Positions 17,560 to 25,904 of a stretch of DNA of 64,000 nucleotides are shown here, piece by piece. The stretch lies in assembly GCA_034437515.1 (NCBI GenBank), contig DAOTTX010000104.1, positions 1-64,000 of the forward strand, given 5' to 3'. Numbering within the stretch: the first letter of the stretch is position 1; each line of letters opens with the position of its first letter. The stretch comes from DAOTTX01 sp034437515 (GTDB lineage: Bacteria > Chloroflexota > Anaerolineae > Aggregatilineales > Phototrophicaceae). A model generated the notes under the pieces. That model saw only the letters and a program-made list of their open reading frames with translations, did no database searches and was not told the DNA's origin. The position numbers were made by a program, and so were the translations under genes.

Positions 17560-18347
17560 GGGGTAAAGTTGTCGTCATCACCGGTGCATCGTCGGGGATT
17601 GGTGAAGCGTTAGCCGTGCATCTCGGTCGGATGGGGGCGAAGCTGGTGCTTGCCGCCCGACGTGAGACGAAGCTGCAAGCCCTCGCGGAGCAGTTCGCCG
17701 ACACACTGGTCGTCCCGACGGATGTCACCGACGAATCTGCCTGTGAGAACCTGATCGAGCGTGCGGTGGAAAAATTCGGTCGGATCGATGTATTGGTCAA
17801 CAACGCTGGCATCTCTATGACGGCGTTGTTTGAGGATATTACCGACCTTTCGATGTTCCACAAGATCATGGATGTGAACTACTTCGGCAGCGTCAACTGT
17901 ACGTACTACGCGCTGCCCTATCTGAAACAGTCGCAAGGGTTGGTCGTCGCTGTTTCCAGCATGACGGGTAAAACCGGTGTGCCGACCCGCAGTGCTTACG
18001 CCGCCAGCAAACACGCGATGCAGGGGTTCTTCGATAGCCTACGCATTGAGTTGATGGACACCGGCGTGGATGTGCTGGTGGTCAGTCCGGGTTATGTGCA
18101 GTCCGAGGTGCGTTATAACGCGCTGGGCGCGGATGGCACGCCACGCGGCGAGAGCCACCTGAGCAACGAAGCCGAGGTGATGACCGCCGAAGAATGTGCC
18201 GCGATCATGGTCAATGCGATGCAGCAGCGCAAGCGTGACGTCATCATCGGGAGCTTGCGCAGTCATCTGCTACCGGTGATTAAGTTGCTCATCCCCGAAC
18301 GGGTCGATAAAATTGCACGTCAGGCCATCACGTCGGGGAAGACGTAA
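17556..18347 (+). CDS. Short-chain dehydrogenase/reductase
   Basis: 263 residues, classical SDR. Cofactor motif ITGASSGIGEAL (TGxxxGxG) at ~6-17, NNAG at ~85-88, catalytic Ser in VSSMTGKTG and YAASK (Tyr-x-x-x-Lys) near 149-153. An Arg pair after strand 2 (AARRET) suggests NADP preference. It overlaps the hydrolase gene by ATGA and ends before a perfect palindrome that separates it from the convergent thiolase gene. The substrate is unknown; pairing with an alpha/beta hydrolase is compatible with lipid or ketone metabolism. Confidence 0.85.
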   Translation: MRGKVVVITGASSGIGEALAVHLGRMGAKLVLAARRETKLQALAEQFADTLVVPTDVTDESACENLIERAVEKFGRIDVLVNNAGISMTALFEDITDLSMFHKIMDVNYFGSVNCTYYALPYLKQSQGLVVAVSSMTGKTGVPTRSAYAASKHAMQGFFDSLRIELMDTGVDVLVVSPGYVQSEVRYNALGADGTPRGESHLSNEAEVMTAEECAAIMVNAMQQRKRDVIIGSLRSHLLPVIKLLIPERVDKIARQAITSGKT

Positions 18348-18372
18348 CCGCCGGGAGGGTTAATCCCGGCGG
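18348..18372. terminator. Palindromic terminator between convergent genes
   Basis: Perfect 9-bp arms (CCGCCGGGA and its complement) enclose a 7-nt loop, one base after the SDR stop codon and 11 nt from the convergent thiolase stop. There is no long T run, so efficiency is uncertain. Confidence 0.6.
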
Positions 18373-18382
18373 TGGGGTGTCG

Positions 18383-19591
18383 CTATTCCATTTCGACGGC
18401 GAGGGCGACGGCTTCGCCACCGCCCAGGCACAGCGCAGCGAGGCCGCGCTTCAGTCCCCGATCTTGCAGCGCGTGCAGCAGCGTGACCAGCACTCGCGCA
18501 CCGCTCGCCCCCAACGGATGCCCTAGCGCAATCGCACCACCATGCACGTTGATCTTTTCCATCGGGATGGTGTGACCGTCACGTTCGAGGCCGCGCATAT
18601 CGGCGAGCACCTGCGCGGCGAACGCCTCGTTGATCTCGAACAGATCGACGTCATCAACTGTCCACCCTGCGCGTTCCAACGCGACTGGAATCGCCTTCAC
18701 CGGTGCGTAGAAGATCCACTGCGGGTCAACGGCGGCCTGCCCATAACCGACAATCCGTGCGACCGGCTGGTGACCGTGTGCGTCGGCGTACTCTCGGCTG
18801 GCGATGACCAGCGCGGCGGCACCGTCGTTCATGCCGGGGGCGTTGCCGGCGGTGACCTGACCGTCTTGCTCGAAGGCCGGGCGCAGACCTGCGAGTGCTT
18901 CAACCGTCGTGCTAGCGCGGATTGGCTCGTCGGTGTCGATGATGACCTCGCCCTTGCGTGTTTTAATCGTCACCGGGACGATCTCGGTCTTGAACTTGCC
19001 TTCTTTGGTCGCCTTTGTCGCTTTCATGTGGCTGTTGTAGGCGAACTCGTCCATCTCCTCGCGGGTGACCTCAAGTTGCTTGCCGATGAACTCTGCGGCG
19101 TTGCCCATGCCCCAATCCATGATGCTGCACCACAGGCCGTCGTTTTGTAGCGAGTCGCGCATCTGCACCGCGCCGAACTTGTTACCCGTGCGTACGGAAT
19201 CGTTCAGGTAGGGGGCGCTGCTCATGCTTTCCACACCACCGGCGAGGAACAGGTCACCATCCCCGGCCTTGATGTAACTGGCGGCGGTCATCACACTTTT
19301 TAAGCCGCTGCCGCAGACCTTGTTGATGGTAATCCCGCCGACATGGTCGGGGATGCCTGCGCCGATGCTGATCTGCCGGGGGAGCGCCTGCCCGGTACCC
19401 GCGCTGACCACGTTGCCGAGCAGCACTTCGTTGATGTCACCGGCGTCAACACCGCTGCGTTCGACGGCGGCTTTCACGGCGACCTGACCGAGTTCGGCGG
19501 CGGTGGCACTGCTCAACGCACCGAGGAACTTCCCCTGTGGGGTGCGGGCGCTGCTGAGGATGACGGGTTCATGTTTGCCGTTAGTTGTCAT
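18383..19591 (-). CDS. Acetyl-CoA C-acyltransferase (thiolase)
   Basis: 402 residues, full-length thiolase. The acyl-accepting Cys is C93 in NKVCGSGLKS, the His motif is GGAIALGHPLGASGAR, and the second catalytic Cys is in CLGGGEAVALAVE; NEAFAAQ is also present. The length and loop pattern fit biosynthetic/degradative acetoacetyl-CoA thiolases (AtoB/PhaA type). It catalyses reversible Claisen condensation of two acetyl-CoA or thiolysis of 3-ketoacyl-CoA. It is monocistronic, with its own promoter in the divergent region shared with the biotin ligase gene. With the MCC-type carboxyltransferase it points to acyl-CoA metabolism in this organism. Confidence 0.93.
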   Translation of the reverse strand: MTTNGKHEPVILSSARTPQGKFLGALSSATAAELGQVAVKAAVERSGVDAGDINEVLLGNVVSAGTGQALPRQISIGAGIPDHVGGITINKVCGSGLKSVMTAASYIKAGDGDLFLAGGVESMSSAPYLNDSVRTGNKFGAVQMRDSLQNDGLWCSIMDWGMGNAAEFIGKQLEVTREEMDEFAYNSHMKATKATKEGKFKTEIVPVTIKTRKGEVIIDTDEPIRASTTVEALAGLRPAFEQDGQVTAGNAPGMNDGAAALVIASREYADAHGHQPVARIVGYGQAAVDPQWIFYAPVKAIPVALERAGWTVDDVDLFEINEAFAAQVLADMRGLERDGHTIPMEKINVHGGAIALGHPLGASGARVLVTLLHALQDRGLKRGLAALCLGGGEAVALAVEME

Positions 19592-19655
19592 AAAATGATC
19601 CTTCTGGTTGTTTATTTTTGGACGGGTTGGTCTGAATTGAACTTACGTTAGATTA

Positions 19656-19684
19656 ATTATAGAGAACGATATTGACCGTCACAA
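19656..19684 (-). promoter_or_regulatory. Sigma70-type promoter for the thiolase gene
   Basis: On the minus strand, TTGTGA (19684-19679), a 17-nt spacer and a consensus TATAAT (19661-19656), 65 nt before the ATG. Confidence 0.55.
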
Positions 19685-19702
19685 GAGCGATTGAGAATTG
19701 CT

Positions 19703-20443
19703 ATGTCACTTTCAAAAGCAAACCTTGAGAATGAATTGCCAGATCGTCCGGTACGCTTTTATCCGTCCGTGGAAAGTACACAAGACCTCGCCTTGCAATG
19801 GCTACGTGAGGGTGCCGAGGCCGGGGCGGTCGTCATCGCGGATGAGCAGCGCAAAGGACGCGGACGGCACGGGCGTTTCTGGTATACACCGCCGGGGGTG
19901 GCGCTGGCGCTCTCGGTGATTCTGCGCCCACCGGTCAAGGTGTTGCATCAGGTGACGATGTTGGGGGCGCTCTCGATCTACGATATGTTGGGCAACCTCG
20001 GCGCGGATGCCGTGACGATCAAGTGGCCTAATGACGTGCGCTTGCAGGGGCGCAAGGTCAGCGGGGTGCTGCCAGAGGCCGAATGGGATGGCGGCAAGCT
20101 GCGGGGGGTCACGCTCGGCATAGGTGTTAACGTGCGCGTGGATTTCAGCGGTACGGAAGTCGAGGAAACCGCCATTAGCATTGAACCGGCGTTAGGACAT
20201 CCCATCGACCGGACAGAAGCGATCGCGCTGCTGCTACGGCACATCGACCATTGGGCGCTGCGATTGGGAACGCCGGAGATCTTCGATACGTGGAAAGCGC
20301 GGTTAGAAACCATCGGGCAGCGGGTGACCATCGGTGAGGTGAGCGGTATCGCTGAGGCCGTAGACCGCGAAGGCGCGTTGTTCGTCCGCACGGCAACCGG
20401 GGAGCGTGTGCGCGTGCTGGCCGGGGATGTCGCGTTGGGGTAA
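19703..20443 (+). CDS. birA: Biotin--[acetyl-CoA-carboxylase] ligase, group I (no DNA-binding domain)
   Basis: 246 residues from the ATG at 19703; a TTG four codons upstream is a weaker alternative. Biotinyl-AMP binding loop KGRGRHGRFWYTPPG, then KWPNDV and GRKVSGVLPEAEW are diagnostic, followed by a small C-terminal SH3-like domain. There is no N-terminal winged helix, so it should be a pure ligase and not a repressor. It attaches biotin to carrier proteins of carboxylases, such as the partner of the carboxyltransferase encoded at 2564-4174. It is divergent from the thiolase gene. Confidence 0.92.
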   Translation: MSLSKANLENELPDRPVRFYPSVESTQDLALQWLREGAEAGAVVIADEQRKGRGRHGRFWYTPPGVALALSVILRPPVKVLHQVTMLGALSIYDMLGNLGADAVTIKWPNDVRLQGRKVSGVLPEAEWDGGKLRGVTLGIGVNVRVDFSGTEVEETAISIEPALGHPIDRTEAIALLLRHIDHWALRLGTPEIFDTWKARLETIGQRVTIGEVSGIAEAVDREGALFVRTATGERVRVLAGDVALG

Positions 20444-20491
20444 ACGCTTCTGGCATTGAACGATAGCTTACTTGTCGCTATGCTTGGGGCG

Positions 20492-20512
20492 GGACGTGGG
20501 GCAGTCACGTCC
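20492..20512 (+). terminator. Hairpin downstream of birA
   Basis: Perfect 7-bp arms (GGACGTG and CACGTCC) around a 7-nt loop, followed by TTCGTGTTTGT. It is a plausible but weak terminator, 48 nt past the birA stop. Confidence 0.4.
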
Positions 20513-20538
20513 TTCGTGTTTGTAAACAGGAGTAATCG

Positions 20539-21954
20539 ATGGGTATTCGTCTTGATTGGGAAATCGAGTCCGATCAGCGCAGCATCAAAGGCAGCGGAGA
20601 AGACCCCAACCGCAAACGCGCCCGGCGTGGGGCGCTGCTGCGTCTGTTGATCCTGGTTGGTATTCTGTTGGGTGCGGTTGCTGTGGTCGGTTACCTCATC
20701 TATGACCGGTTGAACGAAGTCGATGCGGAAATTGAGCGCATCTTGCGTGATACGGTCGAATCCGAGGTGGCGGCGTTGCGCATCAGTGATAGAAGTGCTT
20801 TTTTGCAATACCAATGGGAAGGCTCCGATGCGTGGTTGGACGTACAACAAGCCACGTTTGAGGATTACGAGCAGCGCCTTCGGGAAAACCCGAACTTCCA
20901 ACTGACCGGCAACATCCTTGATGTGACGATTGACGACCCACGCGCACGGGTCGAAGTACAGGAAATTGAGAGCGGTGTGCCGTATACAAGGCTGTGGTTT
21001 TACTATCGCTTTGAACAGGACACCGACGAAGACGGTTTGGCGGATGTGTGGCAGTGGTATCACGTCCCGCAAGATACGACTTTCTGGGGAGAGTCGACGA
21101 CCATCGAAACTGACCGCGTACTGCTGCGCTACAACGAATTTGACCAACCGTTAGCAGAACCGCTGGCGCAGCAAATCGACGGCTGGATAACGACCGCCTG
21201 TGAAACCATTGACTGTGCCGGGTTGCCGCAGATTACCGTCGATATTGAAACCGAAGACTTGAACAGCCGCATCCAATGGTCAGATAGCGCGATCTGGCGG
21301 CTTGAGGTGCTGTCCCCTTATACCGACCGGATGCGCACGGATATGCCCTTCTCACCGGCGCTGCGCTCCGCAGCGGCCACCCTCGTTGCCGAACGTTTGA
21401 CCATGTACGCGGCGGGCTTCCCGACAGTTGCACCGAATACGGCGGCGGATTATTTCATCAACACCGCGATCCCGTCGTGGATGGTCGGGCGCTTTTTGCA
21501 GGCCAATACCGGCGCGGACTTAGTTGAGAGTCTGATACAAAATTATGGCCCGGATGCGCTCTCTCAGTTGTTGCGAACTTTGCAGACCGATCCGCGTATC
21601 AGCGCGTTAAGTCAGGTGGGAGGTCTGCCATTAGATCAGGTCAATCTCAACTGGCGTGATTTTTTTCAATGGCGCTTGGAACGTGAAGGCGCGTTGATCG
21701 CAGCGCAGAACACCAACGCCGTACTTGAGCTTTACGATACCCGTGACCAGGTCGTCACCGATGCCATGTACGCTCGGCTCAACCAGCCGCAGCCCGTCGA
21801 GCCGATCCAGGTGACGAGTGTGACCCCGACTGCGCCGTCACCGACTGGTGAAGCGCAATTCAACGTAAATGCGAGCATCGGTCAAGCGGATGCCGCAAGC
21901 GAAGTGATGGTCACATTCCGTCTGGTTGATGGGGTGTGGAAGCGTGCCAGTTGA
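20539..21954 (+). CDS. Single-pass membrane protein of unknown function
   Basis: 471 residues. A basic cytoplasmic N-terminus (about 33 residues, RKRARRGALLR) precedes one membrane segment (~34-56); the rest is extracytoplasmic. The region ~270-370 (VAERLTMYAAGFPTVAPNTAADYFINTAIPSWMVGRFL...) resembles the helical part of peptidase-MA/gluzincin-like proteins that usually read PSWLAEG. No HExxH zinc motif is visible, so it is probably not an active metallopeptidase. The C-terminal 60 residues are a Pro/Thr linker plus a small beta domain. ATG follows AGGAG by 6 nt. Probably specific to the Chloroflexota; function not recognised. Confidence 0.6.
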   Translation: MGIRLDWEIESDQRSIKGSGEDPNRKRARRGALLRLLILVGILLGAVAVVGYLIYDRLNEVDAEIERILRDTVESEVAALRISDRSAFLQYQWEGSDAWLDVQQATFEDYEQRLRENPNFQLTGNILDVTIDDPRARVEVQEIESGVPYTRLWFYYRFEQDTDEDGLADVWQWYHVPQDTTFWGESTTIETDRVLLRYNEFDQPLAEPLAQQIDGWITTACETIDCAGLPQITVDIETEDLNSRIQWSDSAIWRLEVLSPYTDRMRTDMPFSPALRSAAATLVAERLTMYAAGFPTVAPNTAADYFINTAIPSWMVGRFLQANTGADLVESLIQNYGPDALSQLLRTLQTDPRISALSQVGGLPLDQVNLNWRDFFQWRLEREGALIAAQNTNAVLELYDTRDQVVTDAMYARLNQPQPVEPIQVTSVTPTAPSPTGEAQFNVNASIGQADAASEVMVTFRLVDGVWKRAS

Positions 21955-22012
21955 CGTATATAGTGCTTTTTTCCTAGATCGCGCTGGAATCGTCGTGTTT
22001 TCGCCAGGTTTT

Positions 22013-22042
22013 AACTTTGTGTGGTCAAAGTTGGTGTATACT
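22013..22042 (+). promoter_or_regulatory. Inverted repeat overlapping a putative promoter
   Basis: AACTTTG (22013-22019), 6 nt, CAAAGTT (22026-22032) is a perfect palindrome, followed at once by a -10-like TATACT (22037-22042). It would sit in the -35/spacer region of the promoter for the small membrane protein gene at 22168. Confidence 0.45.
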
Positions 22043-22107
22043 CATATTTAAGAGGATAAACGTTCTGATAATTGCACATCGGTAAGTCATTTGCCGTGTT
22101 ATAGAAC

Positions 22108-22125
22108 ATGAACGGTAATGTTCAT
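22108..22125. promoter_or_regulatory. ATGAAC-N6-GTTCAT palindrome in the leader
   Basis: Perfect 6-bp arms with a 6-nt spacer, 42 nt before the ATG at 22168. The inner GAAC...GTTC resembles a LexA box, but the spacing (6, not 4) does not match the Gram-positive consensus. Confidence 0.35.
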
Positions 22126-22167
22126 ATTTTGCAGCGCGTAAACTAGTGTTTGGTTGTGGGGTGTACG

Positions 22168-22395
22168 ATGAGTAACGATTTTGATGATCTGCGCAGGACG
22201 ATTGACGACGACGACGAGTACAGTGGCTTTGAAGATGATGAAGAGGTCTTTGTAACCGAGGCTTCTGATAGTGGGCGCGGTGCGTTGTTCCTGGGAATGA
22301 CCCCGGTCGAGCGCATGTTTATTTCGATCTTTCTTTTTATGAACGTCGCTGTGCTGGGGATTGCCTTACTACTGGCGACCGGTCGCATCGGCTAG
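22168..22395 (+). CDS. Small acidic single-pass membrane protein
   Basis: 75 residues. The N-terminal ~40 are strongly acidic (DDDDEYSGFEDDEE). One membrane helix follows near the C-terminus (MFISIFLFMNVAVLGIALLLA), preceded by TPVER, so it is probably a C-tail anchor with a cytosolic acidic head. The ATG at 22168 has GGGG 6 nt upstream; an in-frame TTG at 22150 is less likely. The gene is monocistronic, with a promoter region holding two palindromes and a terminator after it. Function not recognised. Confidence 0.6.
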   Translation: MSNDFDDLRRTIDDDDEYSGFEDDEEVFVTEASDSGRGALFLGMTPVERMFISIFLFMNVAVLGIALLLATGRIG

Positions 22396-22429
22396 TGAAT
22401 ACTCAAACTCAATTGATCTCTGTCTAAAT

Positions 22430-22451
22430 GGGGCGGTCACCAGACCGCCCC
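22430..22451. terminator. Bidirectional hairpin between convergent genes
   Basis: Perfect 9-bp GC-rich arms (GGGGCGGTC / GACCGCCCC) around ACCA, between the small membrane protein gene and the convergent acylase gene. Confidence 0.65.
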
Positions 22452-22471
22452 GAAAACGCCTGTTGTGCTTT

Positions 22472-25009
22472 TTATTCCCCCGGCGTCAATATCAGTGTGT
22501 CTACTGCGGCTGCTTCAACCTGTGTGCGTGTCCATAACATCGGTTTGTATTCGACGGTGATCCAGGGTTCGATCATGTCGTCATAGTTTTCACTGCCGGG
22601 ATGTCCGCTTTGCCCGGTTGTGTGCATGGAAAGGCTCTGGCTCCAATCGCTGACGTCATACACCACACGCTCTGACGGCCCCGATGTCACGCCGAAGTCG
22701 CCTGAACCTTCGTTCCAGCCGGTCGCGTTGACCGCGCTCGATGTTCCGGCGGTCGGGAAGGGGCCGCGGTTGACCACATTTTCAACCGGGCCGATGCCAC
22801 TGCGCCCGAGGGGATCGCTGACGAACGTGGTCGTGTGCAGGTCGCCCCAACGCCAGGTGTCGCGGTCATCACCCAGGGCTTCGACGGTGGCGTCATAACC
22901 GGCCTGGAGTGAGCGTAGCAGGATGTCGTCACGGGTTTCGGTGATGTCTGGTGTGGTGACGTCGTCCCACCAGATGTTTTCCGGTTCTTGCATCAGCAGA
23001 TAGGCCGCCCACCACTCATTACCGGAGCCGCTCGCGCCGATGTCGCCGAGTTGGTCTTGATACAGGTTATCGACCAGGATGACCCATGTGTTGTACCACA
23101 GCGCGGCCTGTGGGCTTTCTAGATCAGCCTGATAGTCCCAACTGACCAGCCAGTCGCGCACATCGGCGAGGTTGTCGTCGTCGATGGTCAGTTCACCGAA
23201 GAAGGGCAGCAGTTCCTCGGCGCTGCCGTCGTAGTTATCCGCGTGAATCTGTTGGAATGTCGCCGCGTTGTGTGGGGCGAGTTCTTCAAGTAGATTGTTG
23301 ATACGCTCCCCACGATAGCCGTAGGCGTAGCGTTGATGCAGGTAGAAGTTCGGGTCATCGCCGAATTCGTCGCCGATTTCCGCGCCGATCTGATCGTAGA
23401 ACTCCGGTGGCACGACGACCTGATTGGCGGTCGCAATATAACCGCGATCCGGGTTCCAGATGCGCGGCAGGTAGTCAAACGGGATGTAGCCGCGCCATTC
23501 GTAATCACTTGTCCAACCGGGGACGGGTAGCTCACCGAGGTGGTTGCCAGCCCGCACGGGTATGCGTCCTGGCACCTGATAACCGATGTTGCCTTCCGTA
23601 TCGGCATAGATGACGTTCTGCGAAGGGCTATCCCAGAAAGTGAGCGCGTCGCGGAACTCTTCCCAGTTGCTGGCGCTGTTCAGACGGATGACACCGGTCA
23701 TCAATGTGCCGGGTTCAAGTGCCGTCCAGCGCAACGCTAGCGGATTCTCATTGTTGAAGCCGTCCAGACTATCGTTGATGATGGGGCCGAGGTGTGTTTC
23801 GCGCACGTTGAATGTTACCGGCTCAGCGTCGTTGCCGAATTCGAGCGTCTCCTCACGCAGGGTCATATCGCGCCAGTCGCCGTCCCATTCGTATTGCAGC
23901 GGGTCTTCCGGGTTGACGCGGATCTGGTACAGGTCTTGTGTATCCGGGCTGACGTTGGTGTGTGCCCAGGCGATGTCGTCGTTATGTCCGGCGATAACCA
24001 GCGGTGACGGTGAGAAGGTAAAGCCGGTCACGTTATAGGGGCAGTCTTCGCCGACCGGCTGGCAGTGCAGGCCGATTTCATACCAGATGGACGGCATTTG
24101 AATGCCCAGGTGCATGTCATTTGCCATCAAGGGCATCCCGGTTTCGCTCAGGCTACCATCGACGACCCAGTTATTGCTGCCGAGAGCATCACCGTAGCCG
24201 AAAGGCAAAGCGGCGTTGGCGAGTTCAAAGCCACCGATGAAGTCAAAATCCAGCCCGGTGATGCCCGCACCGATGCGATCCAGACTGGCGGATTGCGTCT
24301 GCGTCAGCGGTGCCTCATCCATGATGGGCAGGTCTTCGGGTTGTAGAATAGTGGGCTTGTCGTCGTAGGGCCAATCCGGTGCGTAATCCGCGACCATTTC
24401 AACACTCAACGTGTCGAACAGGCGAGAGAAGCGGCGTTCGCTGCCCTGGTTGCCGCCCAGGTTCAACGCCATGACTTTCCCCCACATGATCGTATCCACC
24501 GGTGACCAGGGGGTGACCTCCGGGGAGACGCCGGTCAAACCGAGCGGGCCGTATTCGTAAGCGAGTTCCGTCGGTTCTTTGTCTTCGATGTAGGCGTTGA
24601 CGCCATCGGCGAAGGCTTGCAAGATGGTAATTGTTTCATCGTCGTAAGTTTCTTCTAGTTCGCGCTCCGCGACTTCACGAAAGCCGAGCGTGCGCAGATA
24701 GGCATCCGTGCCCATTAAACCTTCGCTGCGTCCGGTCAGTTCCTGGATTTCACCGGCGGCGGTGTGCCGGAAGAACTCCATCTGCCACCAGCGGTCTTGT
24801 GCCTGAGTATACCCCTGTGCGAACAGTAGATCGTAGGTGTTGCTGGCGTAGATGTGTGGCACACCCCATTCGTCACAGAAGATTTCTACCGTGTCGTTGA
24901 GGCCGGAGACGGCTAACTCACCATCGTGGACGGGTTCCGGCCCCTGTGCCATAATGCCTATAGAGAGTGTGAATAGGCCGATTAATAAAAGCCTTCGGAA
25001 AAGTTTCAT
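22472..25009 (-). CDS. Secreted penicillin acylase family amidase (Ntn hydrolase)
   Basis: 845 residues with a signal peptide (first ~22 residues). The alpha-chain region includes WGVPHIYASNTYDLLFAQGYTQAQDRWWQME, typical of the penicillin amidase/acyl-homoserine lactone acylase family. Autocleavage before Ser (near 277) in DALGSNNWVVDG would expose the N-terminal nucleophile. Downstream, ANDMHLGIQMPSIWYE and HNDDIAWAHTN are the expected beta-chain metal and substrate segments. Strong GGAGTCAAAT precedes the ATG. Likely substrates are acyl amides such as beta-lactams, N-acyl homoserine lactones or aculeacin-like lipopeptides; sequence alone cannot choose. Confidence 0.9.
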   Translation of the reverse strand: MKLFRRLLLIGLFTLSIGIMAQGPEPVHDGELAVSGLNDTVEIFCDEWGVPHIYASNTYDLLFAQGYTQAQDRWWQMEFFRHTAAGEIQELTGRSEGLMGTDAYLRTLGFREVAERELEETYDDETITILQAFADGVNAYIEDKEPTELAYEYGPLGLTGVSPEVTPWSPVDTIMWGKVMALNLGGNQGSERRFSRLFDTLSVEMVADYAPDWPYDDKPTILQPEDLPIMDEAPLTQTQSASLDRIGAGITGLDFDFIGGFELANAALPFGYGDALGSNNWVVDGSLSETGMPLMANDMHLGIQMPSIWYEIGLHCQPVGEDCPYNVTGFTFSPSPLVIAGHNDDIAWAHTNVSPDTQDLYQIRVNPEDPLQYEWDGDWRDMTLREETLEFGNDAEPVTFNVRETHLGPIINDSLDGFNNENPLALRWTALEPGTLMTGVIRLNSASNWEEFRDALTFWDSPSQNVIYADTEGNIGYQVPGRIPVRAGNHLGELPVPGWTSDYEWRGYIPFDYLPRIWNPDRGYIATANQVVVPPEFYDQIGAEIGDEFGDDPNFYLHQRYAYGYRGERINNLLEELAPHNAATFQQIHADNYDGSAEELLPFFGELTIDDDNLADVRDWLVSWDYQADLESPQAALWYNTWVILVDNLYQDQLGDIGASGSGNEWWAAYLLMQEPENIWWDDVTTPDITETRDDILLRSLQAGYDATVEALGDDRDTWRWGDLHTTTFVSDPLGRSGIGPVENVVNRGPFPTAGTSSAVNATGWNEGSGDFGVTSGPSERVVYDVSDWSQSLSMHTTGQSGHPGSENYDDMIEPWITVEYKPMLWTRTQVEAAAVDTLILTPGE

Positions 25010-25097
25010 ATTTGACTCCGTAAATTTAGTTAAAATCTATTCCAAGTACGATTCTAACAACTTTTGATTATTCCGCTAGCACCAAAGGCGATTGGCG

Positions 25098-25439
25098 ATG
25101 AATGAGGTTGATCTAAAGCACATCAAAAATATGGCGCAGGCGGCGCACGCGGCGCTGGTCTTTGCCGAGGGAAAAACGCAGGAGCGCCTGTTTTCCGATA
25201 CGCGCCTGGTTTTTGCGCTGGTAAAAGCCCTTGATCTGGTCGGCAATGAGGCGTTGAACGTTTCGACCGAGGGGCGGGAACAATCCGCGCAGATCGACTG
25301 GCAGTACGTGACCGCCTTGCCGGGAACAATCTATCAAGAGAACGACGATATTGACCTCTCGGTGGTGTGGAATGCGGTGACCAATCATCTGCCCACGCTA
25401 ATCGCACAGCTCCAACATTTGATATTAATTCACAGTTAA
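25098..25439 (+). CDS. HepT/DUF86-like protein lacking the RNase motif (copy 1)
   Basis: 113 residues, all-helical. The layout matches HepT-like proteins (the RNase half of the HepT-MntA family). Helices AAHAALVFAEGKTQERLFSD and LVFALVKALDLVGNEALNVS correspond to the HepT core, and IDWQYVTALPG...DIDLSVVWNAVTNHLPTLIAQL to its end. Where active members read RNRLVHxY, this one reads PGTIYQEN, so the catalytic Arg and His are absent. No MntA nucleotidyltransferase is adjacent. It aligns without gaps to the next gene, so the two are tandem paralogues. ATG preferred over the TTG two codons upstream. Confidence 0.6.
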   Translation: MNEVDLKHIKNMAQAAHAALVFAEGKTQERLFSDTRLVFALVKALDLVGNEALNVSTEGREQSAQIDWQYVTALPGTIYQENDDIDLSVVWNAVTNHLPTLIAQLQHLILIHS

Positions 25440-25524
25440 TATGGAATTTGATATATGCCTTAAGACTATGGTGGCTTCATTGATGCTAGGATTGTAAAGA
25501 TTCCCAAGAACAATGAGGTTGTTA

Positions 25525-25878
25525 ATGATGAGAACAAATACCGATGTGCGATACGTCTCTCGAATGCACGAAGCCACCAGCGCCGCGCTCACATTTGTGG
25601 GGGATCATGCCTTTGCAGAATTGCTGAATGACAATCGTCGGATGGCTGTGTTGTTACGAGCAATTGAACTGCTTGACCGCTCGGCACGCTGCGTTTCCTC
25701 GGAGTTCTGTGATGAACACATCGATGTGCCCTGGGATCGCGTGCTGGGCATTTATCCGCAGATCGTCTACCACAAAGAAGGGTTGCATCTGGAGAAACTC
25801 TATCATTTTATCGCCGAGGTGCTGCCCCCGTTATTCCATGCATTAGATGAAATCATCCCGAAAGAAGTCAGCGTTTAG
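25525..25878 (+). CDS. HepT/DUF86-like protein lacking the RNase motif (copy 2)
   Basis: About 117 residues, paralogous to the gene just upstream: SAALTFVGDHAFAELLNDN aligns with copy 1, then LLRAIELLDRSARCVSSE, then VPWDRVLGIYP and LEKLYHFIAEVLPPLFHAL. The RNxxxH site of HepT RNases is replaced by YPQIVYH, in which the His is displaced by one position and Arg-Asn is missing. ATG at 25525 follows GAGG; an upstream ATG at 25513 has no such site. A catalytically inactive antitoxin-like or regulatory role is possible. It is convergent with the TPR gene, only 16 nt apart. Confidence 0.6.
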   Translation: MMRTNTDVRYVSRMHEATSAALTFVGDHAFAELLNDNRRMAVLLRAIELLDRSARCVSSEFCDEHIDVPWDRVLGIYPQIVYHKEGLHLEKLYHFIAEVLPPLFHALDEIIPKEVSV

Positions 25879-25885
25879 CATTGTT

Positions 25886-25904
25886 GGGGGCGTTCTACGT
25901 CCCC
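25886..25904. terminator. Short hairpin between convergent genes
   Basis: GGGG-G-CG and CG-T-CCCC arms around TTCTA, overlapping the last codons of the TPR gene. A weak candidate terminator. Confidence 0.3.

Noticed and set aside
19978..21147. A 389-codon open frame on the minus strand across birA and the next gene
   Set aside because: It is antisense to birA, whose motifs are unmistakable, and has no protein-like domain. Such long antisense frames arise from the codon bias of this genome.
22108..22125. LexA (SOS) box
   Set aside because: The GAAC and GTTC halves are separated by 6 bases in place of the 4 of the Gram-positive consensus, and no SOS gene is attached.
25098..25878. Active HepT-MntA toxin-antitoxin system
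   Set aside because: The RNxxxH catalytic motif is absent in both proteins and no MntA nucleotidyltransferase gene is adjacent.
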